Positions 27,061 to 34,399 of a stretch of DNA of 47,345 bases are shown in pieces. The translations under genes and the position numbers were made by a program. The notes below the pieces were generated by a model. It had not been told where the DNA came from. It did no database searches and was given only the letters and a program-made list of their open reading frames with translations. Position 1 is the first letter of the stretch. Each line of letters begins with the position of its first letter. The stretch is from Bacillota bacterium (GTDB taxonomy: Bacteria; Bacillota; Clostridia; Lachnospirales; Lachnospiraceae), in assembly GCA_023421505.1 (NCBI GenBank), contig JAEZTJ010000072.1, forward strand, positions 1 through 47,345, read 5' to 3'.

Positions 27061-28548
27061 CTAGGATAGGAATTTCATCGTCGGGAACAAAAGAACATCC
27101 CTGATTGCAGCTGAATCGGTGAATAACATAACCATACGGTCAATTCCAATTCCCATACCGCCTGTCGGAGGCATTCCGTACTCAAGTGCTGTGAGGAAGT
27201 CTTCATCTAACTGATTAGCTTCTTCATCCCCAGCCGCTCTTAATGCTTCCTGTGCTTCAAAGCGTCCTCTTTGATCAAGCGGATCATTTAATTCAGAAAA
27301 TGCATTCGCCATCTCACGTTTTGTGATGAATAATTCAAAACGTTCGGTATAATCAGGGCTATCCGGCTTTCTGCTTGCAAGTGGTGATATCTCAACCGGG
27401 TGATCCATAATAAAGGTCGGTTGAACAAGGTGCTCTTCTACATATTCCTCAAAGAACAGATTAATAATATCGCCCCTCTTATGTCTTTCCTCAAATTCTA
27501 TGTGATGCTCTTTGGCAAGTGCCTTGGCTGCCGCTTCATCCGGAACCTGACCAAAGTCAATATTGGCATATTTCTTAATTGCCTCTATCATAGTAAGTCT
27601 TTCAAAGGGCTTCGCTAAATCAATTACTACACCATCATAGGAGATCGTTGTAGTACCAAGTACTTTATTTGCTACTGTACGGAACAGCTCTTCTACTAAA
27701 TCCATCATACCATAATAGTCGGTATAAGCCTGATAAAGCTCTAATAGTGTAAACTCCGGGTTATGTCTTACTGACAGGCCTTCATTACGAAATACTCTTC
27801 CTATTTCATATACTCGGTCGAGTCCGCCGACAATCAAACGCTTCAAATATAATTCTAGTGAAATTCTAAGGTGGATATCCTGATCTAGAGCATTGTGATG
27901 TGTATTAAAGGGTCTTGCTGCAGCTCCTCCGGCATTCGGCACAAGTACGGGGGTCTCAACCTCAATATAATCCTTGCCGTCTAAGTAATTACGGATCTCT
28001 TTAATAATATGGGAGCGTTTAATAAATGTATCCCGAACCTCAGGATTAACAATCAAATCAATATAACGCTGCCTGTATCTCGTATCCGTATCCTTAAGAC
28101 CATGAAACTTCTCCGGTAAAATCTGAAGACTCTTCGTTAAAAGAACAATCTTATGAGCTTTCACTGATACTTCTCCGGTATGAGTCTTAAATACTTCACC
28201 CTCAACTCCGACAATATCACCGATATCATATTTTTTAAATTCAGTATAAGGCTCTTCTCCTATTTCATCCTTTCTGACATAAGCTTGAATATCCCCGCTT
28301 ATATCCCTGATATTGCAAAAGGATGCTTTTCCCATAACTCTTTTGGACATAACACGTCCTGCCAGGGTAACCGTCTTTCCCTCTAAAGCTTCGAAATTAT
28401 TAATAATATCCTTTGCTTTATTTTTCACCTCATACTTCATGATTTGGAAGGGATCCTTCCCATTTTCCTGCAGCTCAGCAAGCTTTGCTCTTTTAACCTT
28501 TAATAATTCATTAATATCCTGCTCAGCCTGAATCTTTTCATCAGCCAT
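27061..28548 (-). CDS. lysS: lysyl-tRNA synthetase, class II
   Basis: A 495-aa class II LysRS that charges tRNA-Lys. The N-terminal OB-fold anticodon domain spans about 50-150 (VTLAGRVMSKRVMGKASFCN). Motif 2 is VYEIGRVFRNEGLSVRHNPE near 256-275 and motif 3 is GMGIGIDRMVMLF near 465-477. The length is normal. The last residues (MKFLS) differ from the more usual MKP-type end, close to the island boundary. AGAGGTGG precedes the ATG. It follows greA by 45 bp and should share the greA promoter. Confidence 0.97.
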   Translation of the reverse strand: MADEKIQAEQDINELLKVKRAKLAELQENGKDPFQIMKYEVKNKAKDIINNFEALEGKTVTLAGRVMSKRVMGKASFCNIRDISGDIQAYVRKDEIGEEPYTEFKKYDIGDIVGVEGEVFKTHTGEVSVKAHKIVLLTKSLQILPEKFHGLKDTDTRYRQRYIDLIVNPEVRDTFIKRSHIIKEIRNYLDGKDYIEVETPVLVPNAGGAAARPFNTHHNALDQDIHLRISLELYLKRLIVGGLDRVYEIGRVFRNEGLSVRHNPEFTLLELYQAYTDYYGMMDLVEELFRTVANKVLGTTTISYDGVVIDLAKPFERLTMIEAIKKYANIDFGQVPDEAAAKALAKEHHIEFEERHKRGDIINLFFEEYVEEHLVQPTFIMDHPVEISPLASRKPDSPDYTERFELFITKREMANAFSELNDPLDQRGRFEAQEALRAAGDEEANQLDEDFLTALEYGMPPTGGMGIGIDRMVMLFTDSAAIRDVLLFPTMKFLS

Positions 28549-28593
28549 GTAACCACCTCTTATCGCAGTAAACGCTTCCTGCTTACCGGTATT

Positions 28594-29079
28594 TTATAAA
28601 TTTGATCTCTGTATTTCTAATATCTTATACTTCATAGCTCCAGCGTGGGTCTCAACTGTTACAACATCCCCAACCTTTTTACCAATCAGCTCTCTTCCAA
28701 GAGGTGATTCATTGGAGATTTTACCGCGCAGGCTGTTAGCTTCTGTAGAACCTACTAACTTGTAATCCAGTTCCTCATCATATTCCATATCATATATTTT
28801 AACTTTACATCCAATATTAATTACATTAACATCTACTTCGTCTTCAACGACAACTTCTGCATTTTTCAGAATTTTATCTATTTCTTCAATACGTGCCTCA
28901 ATGTCTCTTTGCTCGTCCTTAGCAGCATCGTATTCTGCATTTTCGGAAAGATCCCCTTGCTCTCTCGCTTCCTTAATCTTCTGTGCAACTAATTTTCTTT
29001 GGTTTACTTTAAGATCATGAAGCTCATCTTCTAACTGTCTTAATCCCTCATAAGTCAATATGTTTTTCTTCTCTACCAT
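28594..29079 (-). CDS. greA: transcription elongation factor GreA
   Basis: A 161-aa GreA that rescues backtracked RNA polymerase by stimulating transcript cleavage. The N-terminal coiled coil carries the acidic tip: ARE-QGDLSENAEYDAAKDEQ near residues 38-58. The C-terminal FKBP-like domain includes NESPLGRELIGKKVGD. The ATG at 29079, with GGAGGAAGGG upstream, is chosen over an in-frame ATG 45 bp earlier, giving the standard GreA length. It is the first gene of the greA-lysS operon, with a consensus promoter at 29132-29160. Confidence 0.97.
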   Translation of the reverse strand: MVEKKNILTYEGLRQLEDELHDLKVNQRKLVAQKIKEAREQGDLSENAEYDAAKDEQRDIEARIEEIDKILKNAEVVVEDEVDVNVINIGCKVKIYDMEYDEELDYKLVGSTEANSLRGKISNESPLGRELIGKKVGDVVTVETHAGAMKYKILEIQRSNL

Positions 29080-29131
29080 AAAACACCCTTCCTCCATATT
29101 GCTTTTATACAATATACAATACATTCAAAGT

Positions 29132-29160
29132 ATTATATCGTATCGATTGTATCTTGTCAA
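29132..29160 (-). promoter_or_regulatory. SigA-type promoter of greA-lysS
   Basis: On the minus strand TTGACA (29160-29155) and TATAAT (29137-29132) are both perfect consensus with a 17-bp spacer, about 53 bp upstream of the greA ATG. Confidence 0.85.
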
Positions 29161-29234
29161 CCTGATAAGTATTCTGTTCATAAGCAATTATTAACAGAAT
29201 AAGCCTGCTCAAAAGTTACATTATATCTTATCTA

Positions 29235-29296
29235 CAAACTACGTAAAATATTCTATTCTTTTATGAATATTCTGTAAATTGTAGTTTGCCTTTTTT
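29235..29296 (+). terminator. imperfect hairpin with T-run between lysA and greA
   Basis: CAAACTAC (29235-29242) pairs with GTAGTTTG (29281-29288), with a partial inner stem (AATATTC/GAATATT); CC and six T residues follow on the plus strand. The orientation would stop plus-strand (antisense) transcription rather than lysA itself. The bare hairpin may still mark the lysA mRNA end. Confidence 0.4.
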
Positions 29297-29371
29297 ATCT
29301 ATTAAACTCAAGAATTCAATTCAATTTCCTGCAGGTTCTCTTGGTTTAAAGCTACCTATAGCACCTTAAAA

Positions 29372-30634
29372 CTACTCATAATCCTTAAAGATACCGGTAA
29401 AATCAAAGGTTGAGAAATAATCCTTTGGTGTCTCTGCCCTTCTGATTAATTGCACAGAGCCGTCTTCTTTTAAAAGTAACTCTGCAGACTTGAGCTTACC
29501 GTTATAATTATACCCCATTGCAAAACCATGAGCCCCTGTATCGTGAATAACAATCAGATCACCGATATCAATTTTAGGAAGCATTCGGTCAATGGCGAAT
29601 TTATCATTATTCTCACAGAGCGAACCTGTTATATCATACTTATGGTCACAGGGTTCCTCTTCTTTCCCCATGACGGTAATATGATGATAAGCACCATACA
29701 TTGCCGGTCTCATCAAATTTACTGCACAGGCATCCAAACCGATATATTCCTTATAGATATGCTTCTCATGAATTGCAGTTGCAACTAAATGTCCATATGG
29801 AGCAAGCATATAGCGGCCAAGCTCCGTAAAGATAGCTACCTCTCCAAGTCCCGCTGGTACTAATATTCTCTCAAAAGCCTCTCTCACGCCTTCTCCGATT
29901 ATAGCGATATCATTTGCCTTAGCATCGGGCTTATATGGGATGCCAACACCGCCGGATAAATTGATGAACCTAATTTCCACACCCGTCTTCTCTTTTAATT
30001 CTACAGCGAGTTCAAATAGGATTGCCGCCAGAGCGGGATAATATTCTTCACTTGCTGTATTACTAGCTAGAAAAGAATGAATTCCGAAATACTTTGCACC
30101 CTTCTCCTTTAACCTCTTAAAACCATCAATCATCTGCTCTTTGGTAAAACCATATTTAGCATCACCCGGATTATCCATAATGCCGTTCGCAGTCTTAAAC
30201 ACTCCGCCCGGATTATAGCGACAGCAGATTGTTTCGGGTATTCCGGCTGTCTTCTCAAGAAATTCTATATGGGTATAATCATCCAGATTGATGTATGCCT
30301 TCAGCTCTTTCGCCTTAACGAATTCCGGAGGCGGAGTTGCATTAGAAGAAAACATAATGCCGTCTCCCGAATATCCGAGTGCCTCTGCCATCATCAGCTC
30401 CGTCATAGAGGAACAATCAACACCACAGCCCTCTTCCTTCAGAATATTGATGATATAAGGATTTGGTGTTGCTTTGACTGCAAAATATTCCCTATAGCCT
30501 TTATTCCAGGAAAATGCTTTGTTTAACTTCCTGGCATTTTCACGTATTCCCTTCTCATCATAAATATGAAAGGGGGTCGGATATTTTTTTGTAATCTCTA
30601 ATAATTGTTCCCGTGTTACAAATGGTGTCTTCAT
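29372..30634 (-). CDS. lysA: diaminopimelate decarboxylase
   Basis: A 420-aa fold-III PLP enzyme making L-lysine from meso-diaminopimelate in the cytoplasm. The PLP-binding lysine is in EYFAVKATPNP near 44-54. The phosphate-binding glycine region is NLSGGVGIPY near 230-239. The substrate/dimer active-site segment is GSLCENNDKFA near 343-353. Orn/DAP decarboxylase signature HDTGAHGFAMGYNYNG is near 371-386. GGAGG precedes the ATG. It stands alone, with no other lysine genes adjacent, and I see no lysine riboswitch upstream. Carboxynorspermidine decarboxylase is less likely given the motifs and length. Confidence 0.9.
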   Translation of the reverse strand: MKTPFVTREQLLEITKKYPTPFHIYDEKGIRENARKLNKAFSWNKGYREYFAVKATPNPYIINILKEEGCGVDCSSMTELMMAEALGYSGDGIMFSSNATPPPEFVKAKELKAYINLDDYTHIEFLEKTAGIPETICCRYNPGGVFKTANGIMDNPGDAKYGFTKEQMIDGFKRLKEKGAKYFGIHSFLASNTASEEYYPALAAILFELAVELKEKTGVEIRFINLSGGVGIPYKPDAKANDIAIIGEGVREAFERILVPAGLGEVAIFTELGRYMLAPYGHLVATAIHEKHIYKEYIGLDACAVNLMRPAMYGAYHHITVMGKEEEPCDHKYDITGSLCENNDKFAIDRMLPKIDIGDLIVIHDTGAHGFAMGYNYNGKLKSAELLLKEDGSVQLIRRAETPKDYFSTFDFTGIFKDYE

Positions 30635-30956
30635 AAAAACCTCCTATTTAGAAAATTTCCGCATTTTCTTTTTCATTCGAATATTGTTTACTTTTCAAAG
30701 TTCTATAACAGTCACTACTTCACACCAATCTAAACAAACATTCCTACCCTTTAAATTAGTTTGTGCCTGTATGATTTTGATTATATTAAGTAATCACAAT
30801 TAACTTTGTATTGAGTATTCTATCAGAATAGGTAGCAATTTGTAAAAAAGATAATTCTGATAATTATAATTCGAATTATTAATCATTCATTATACCCGTA
30901 AAGATTAGGCATAATAAAAACTAATCTGGCAGTAACAGACTTTGCCATTATATGCT
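30635..30956. other. non-coding gap between PHP gene and lysA
   Basis: These 322 bp are AT-rich and hold only the lysA ribosome site and weak promoter-like TATAAT sequence on the minus strand (near 30788-30793). I found no lysine-riboswitch signature and no coding frame. Confidence 0.5.
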
Positions 30957-31631
30957 TTAAGGTCTTATAAGCTCATAATCACCTGCTTTTATTGAATTAA
31001 TATAATCCTCTATACCAGTCAGCTTATGATGAAAAGCCACTCCACTCTGGATATCTTCTTCCCCATGTGCATCTGTACCGGCAGTAGTCGGCAGCTTATG
31101 CTTTCTTGCATAAAGCAAGGCTTCTCTGTCAAAATTATCATTATAGTTCTTAATATTAATAACCTCTACTGCATCCACATACTCCGGAAACAGTCTGATT
31201 TCTTTAATATAAGGCCTGATACGGAAGGGATGCGCGTGAACGACAAAGCCTCCGTCCTCATGTACATGTTTGTATTGCTCTTCAACTGTCCAGCTTAATA
31301 TATCCGGATGATTAATTAACCATTCTTTATCTAAACCATAGATTAAAAATTCGGTTCCGCGAAAACCCGCTTCCCAGCCAAAGAAAACAGAAAGGCCAAT
31401 TAAGTCCCCCTCTTCCTTTGCATTCTCGTAGCCTTTTAAGAACAGGTTAATTCTTTCCTTCCATGGTAAATTTCTAGGTATGGCGGTATTACCATTAAAG
31501 AAATGATCTGTAACTATAATGCCTGAATATCCTAACTCTTTATAATATCGCACCTGCTCCTTTGCACTAAAGAGCGAACAAGCACTTCCTTCCGTTGTGT
31601 GTAGATGCGTTTCATACAGATATAGGCCCAT
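30957..31631 (-). CDS. PHP-domain metal-dependent phosphoesterase
   Basis: A 224-aa PHP protein. Metal ligands: ETHLHT near 7-12, VTDHFFN near 40-46, the Glu in FFGWEAGF near 88-95, VVHAHPF near 129-135, and TAGTDAHG near 182-189. The family hydrolyses phosphate esters, with substrates ranging from histidinol phosphate to nucleotides; nothing here narrows that. The gene is complete and monocistronic, divergent from parE across a 513-bp gap. Confidence 0.88.
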   Translation of the reverse strand: MGLYLYETHLHTTEGSACSLFSAKEQVRYYKELGYSGIIVTDHFFNGNTAIPRNLPWKERINLFLKGYENAKEEGDLIGLSVFFGWEAGFRGTEFLIYGLDKEWLINHPDILSWTVEEQYKHVHEDGGFVVHAHPFRIRPYIKEIRLFPEYVDAVEVINIKNYNDNFDREALLYARKHKLPTTAGTDAHGEEDIQSGVAFHHKLTGIEDYINSIKAGDYELIRP

Positions 31632-31912
31632 GAATACACCTTAGCCTTCCTTTAAAAATATTACTATTTTATATCATTATTCTTATATGCCTTTGCAGTC
31701 ATCAATAAATTTAATATTTTATATAGAGAAGTCCCCCTGTCGCTCAGCTTCGAGGGGGTCCAAATATACGATAAATAATTGTTCCTATTATACATCATTC
31801 TACGTTTTTTTCAAATGTTTTTTTCACAATATGAAAAATAAAATATGAATTACACATTATGAAAAATGCGTTGAATGAACCTTTTTATATAGGGCGAACG
31901 TATGATTGCAAT

Positions 31913-31941
31913 TTGACTGGAATTCTTTTTTGCCATATGAT
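31913..31941 (+). promoter_or_regulatory. distal candidate promoter of parE-parC
   Basis: TTGACT (31913-31918) and TATGAT (31936-31941) are spaced by 17 bp. The start point would leave a leader of about 195 nt before parE. Confidence 0.55.
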
Positions 31942-32066
31942 ATAATCCATGATGAATCAATATAATGATATACTTGATTATTGATAGAACTATTATAGGA
32001 AGAAAGCCGATATTTAATTATGATATACAAATTCGAAGCATTCTATATCATAACAATTTTATTCAC

Positions 32067-32094
32067 TTGACGGCATTCTGTTCCTATTTATAAA
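32067..32094 (+). promoter_or_regulatory. proximal candidate promoter of parE-parC
   Basis: TTGACG (32067-32072) and TATAAA (32089-32094) are spaced by 16 bp, about 50 bp upstream of the parE ATG at 32145, which has GGAGGG before it. Confidence 0.55.
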
Positions 32095-32144
32095 TTCAAA
32101 TATAATAGTATTACGTTTTATTTAACTGTTAATGGAGGGAAACA

Positions 32145-34076
32145 ATGGAACAATACAGCGGAAGTCAGATTGTCGTTTTGGAGGGCTTAGAAGCAGTACG
32201 CAAGCGCCCCGGTATGTATATCGGCAGCACAGGGCCCAGAGGCTTACATCATTTGATTTGGGAGATTCTCGATAACGGCATTGATGAGCATTTGGCCGGT
32301 TATTGTACAAAAATTGATATTACATTATTAAAGGATGGCGGTATTGAAATAAGTGATAACGGTCGTGGTGTGCCTGTTGATATCCATCCAACTAAGAAGA
32401 TACCCACTGTCCGTGTCGTATATACCATCCTTCATGCAGGAGGTAAGTTCGACAGCTCTGTTTATAAGGTATCCGGTGGACTTCATGGAGTTGGTGCCTC
32501 CGTAGTGAATGCCCTGTCAAGACGCATGATAGTTGAAGTAAAAAGGGATGGCAAAATTTATCGTGATGAATATGTGAATGGCGGTCATCCTGTTAATGCT
32601 CTGGAAGACGGTCTACTTCCTGTTGTTGGCAAATGTAATAAATCTGATACCGGAACAAAGGTTATCTTCTACCCTGATGAAACTATTTTTGAGACTGTGG
32701 AATTCAAGGCGGATATGATACATAAGAAGCTTAAAGAGATTGCTTTTCTGAATAAGAATATATTAATTAACTTTAATGATCAGATTACCGGTACTTCCAA
32801 AAGCTATCAGGAGGAATTCGGTATTAAAAGCTTTGTGTCCTATTTAACCCGAGAAATGACACCCATCCATGAGGAGCCAATTTATTTAGAAGGGAAAAGC
32901 GGTGATATAGAGGTTGAAGTTGCCTTCCAATATACGGACAGCTTCTCGGAGCAGATTAATGCCTACTGTAACCGCATTAATGTAGTGGACGGCGGTACTT
33001 TAGTGACCGGCTTCAAAACCGGATTAACCCGCGTTATGAATCAGTATGCCAGAGAATTGAACATTCTTAAGGAAAAGGATGAGAATTTTGATGGTAAGGA
33101 TATCCGTAACGGCTTAGTCGCTATCATATCCATCAAACATCCGGATCCTCAATTTGAAGGGCAAACAAAAACCAAGCTGGGCAATACCGATGCTAAGAGT
33201 GCAGTTGATGAGGTATTCTCGGCAGAAGCACAGCGTTACCTTGATAAGCATGTGGAGGTATTAAAAAGTATTCTGGATAATTCTATGAAATCCTTTAATG
33301 CAAGGCGCGCCAGTGACAAAGCAAGAACTGCTGTTATGAAGCAGTTGAATGATGTTGATACCAGAAGCAAGCTTGCCTCCTGCACTTCCAAGAAGGCAGA
33401 GGAATGTGAATTATATATTGTTGAGGGAGATTCCGCAGGAGGAACCGTAAAAACCGCAAGAAACAGAAGAACACAGGCTGTACTTCCACTACGAGGTAAA
33501 ATTCTGAACGTGGAGAAGGCAACCTTAGAGAAAATTCTGCTTAATAATGAAATAAAAGCAATGATTGCCACCTTCGGCTGTGGAATAGGCGATGAATTTG
33601 ATATCAGCAAGCTGCGATATGACAAAATCATTATCTTAACCGATGCCGACGTGGATGGTGCCCATATCAGTACCCTTCTGCTTACCTTCTTTTATCGCTT
33701 TATGCCTGACCTTATACTGGAAGGGAAAGTATATAGAGGCTTACCACCGCTTTATAAAGTAGAATATGAAAGCACCGTAAAAGGGAAAAAGGCGAAACGC
33801 TCCGAATATCTATATAATGACTTTGAGCTAGAAAAATTCCGTAAGCTTGAGGGAAATAAGATTCTTACCTTACAGCGTTATAAAGGTTTGGGTGAGATGG
33901 ATGCCCATCAGCTTTGGGAAACCACCCTGGACCCAGAATCACGTATTCTGGCACAAATAACCATCAGTGATACCGTAGAAGCAGATGAGATCACTACTAT
34001 GCTGATGAGCAGTAATGTTCCTCCAAGACGCAGTTTTATTATTGAGGAAGCAAAATACGCCAAGTTAGATATATAA
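32145..34076 (+). CDS. parE: DNA topoisomerase IV subunit B (GyrB/ParE family)
   Basis: A 643-aa type IIA topoisomerase ATPase subunit. The GHKL ATPase domain shows EILDNGIDEH near 46-55, DNGRGVP near 74-80, LHAGGKF near 99-105 and GGLHGVGASVVNAL near 112-125. The TOPRIM domain has YIVEGDSAGG near 424-433, PLRGKILNVEKA near 450-461 and DADVDGAH near 502-509. It partners with the parC gene 320 bp downstream. ParE versus GyrB cannot be settled from this subunit alone; the partner's C-terminus favours topoisomerase IV. Confidence 0.88.
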   Translation: MEQYSGSQIVVLEGLEAVRKRPGMYIGSTGPRGLHHLIWEILDNGIDEHLAGYCTKIDITLLKDGGIEISDNGRGVPVDIHPTKKIPTVRVVYTILHAGGKFDSSVYKVSGGLHGVGASVVNALSRRMIVEVKRDGKIYRDEYVNGGHPVNALEDGLLPVVGKCNKSDTGTKVIFYPDETIFETVEFKADMIHKKLKEIAFLNKNILINFNDQITGTSKSYQEEFGIKSFVSYLTREMTPIHEEPIYLEGKSGDIEVEVAFQYTDSFSEQINAYCNRINVVDGGTLVTGFKTGLTRVMNQYARELNILKEKDENFDGKDIRNGLVAIISIKHPDPQFEGQTKTKLGNTDAKSAVDEVFSAEAQRYLDKHVEVLKSILDNSMKSFNARRASDKARTAVMKQLNDVDTRSKLASCTSKKAEECELYIVEGDSAGGTVKTARNRRTQAVLPLRGKILNVEKATLEKILLNNEIKAMIATFGCGIGDEFDISKLRYDKIIILTDADVDGAHISTLLLTFFYRFMPDLILEGKVYRGLPPLYKVEYESTVKGKKAKRSEYLYNDFELEKFRKLEGNKILTLQRYKGLGEMDAHQLWETTLDPESRILAQITISDTVEADEITTMLMSSNVPPRRSFIIEEAKYAKLDI

Positions 34077-34126
34077 ATCAGGTAATAAATTATCATTTCG
34101 CAATTACCTATGTACAACAATAAGGC

Positions 34127-34267
34127 AATTGCGAAACTCAGTAATTGTAAGTATTGTATACACAGCATATACTATTCCGGAGCGGAAGTTAAGCTCATAG
34201 GAGCGTTGGAGCGAAGGAATCGTATATGCTGTGTATGCAATTAATAAAACTATATCGTTTCGCAATT
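34127..34267. mobile_element. 141-bp MITE-like palindromic element, copy 1
   Basis: The element is bounded by perfect 11-bp terminal inverted repeats, AATTGCGAAAC and GTTTCGCAATT. Inside, a long stem (TTGTATACACAGCATATA and its inverse) carries a loop with CGGAAGTTAAGCTC, which matches a conserved segment of 5S rRNA. A second copy at 45242-45382 differs at about seven positions by eye. Flanking sequence plus the right tip (TTTCGCAATTACC, then TATGTACAACAAT) also occurs just left of the element at 34096-34121. It lies between parE and parC and encodes no protein. Confidence 0.75.
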
Positions 34268-34297
34268 ACCAATATGTACAACAATTATTTGGAGGTC

Positions 34298-34382
34298 AGG
34301 TAGAAAAAAGTACATTTTTCCACCTGCGAAAAGCACTGAGCGTGCTTTTCGCTCAGTATTTGTATGCCGCTTAAGCGGCAGA
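34298..34382 (+). repeat. 85-bp triple-hairpin repeat, copy 1, upstream of parC
   Basis: Three hairpins follow one another: one with AGGTAGAAAAA arms, one with GCGAAAAGCAC/GTGCTTTTCGC arms, and the perfect 16-bp palindrome TGCCGCTTAAGCGGCA (34365-34380). An inverted second copy is at 46481-46565. The last palindrome ends a few bases before the parC Shine-Dalgarno (GGAGG at 34384-34388), so it could affect parC translation or terminate read-through. Confidence 0.75.
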
Positions 34383-34399
34383 TGGAGGTTAATATTACA

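Larger units (their letters stand above)
31632..32144. other. divergent promoter region, PHP gene / parE
   Basis: The region holds two candidate plus-strand promoters for parE (31913-31941, 32067-32094) and a GC-rich imperfect hairpin near 31730-31761 (CCCCCTG and GAGGGGG arms) that may end or regulate minus-strand transcription. Short ATATGAAAAAT-like direct repeats lie near 31833-31868. I see no ORF. Confidence 0.5.

Noticed and set aside
30635..30800. Lysine riboswitch upstream of lysA
   Set aside because: No AGAGGUGC-type core or five-helix layout could be read; the leader is plain AT-rich DNA.
33236..33631. 131-aa minus-strand ORF inside parE
   Set aside because: Shadow frame opposite the conserved TOPRIM region of parE; no ribosome site or family resemblance.
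34165..34215. A 5S rRNA gene or gene fragment
   Set aside because: Only the central conserved strand matches; the rest of 5S is missing and the segment is the loop of a repeated palindrome, so it is reported as an element, not an rRNA.
34364..34399. Upstream in-frame ATG extension of parC
   Set aside because: The extension is translated from the end of the 85-bp repeat and has no ribosome site; GGAGG supports the ATG at 34400.
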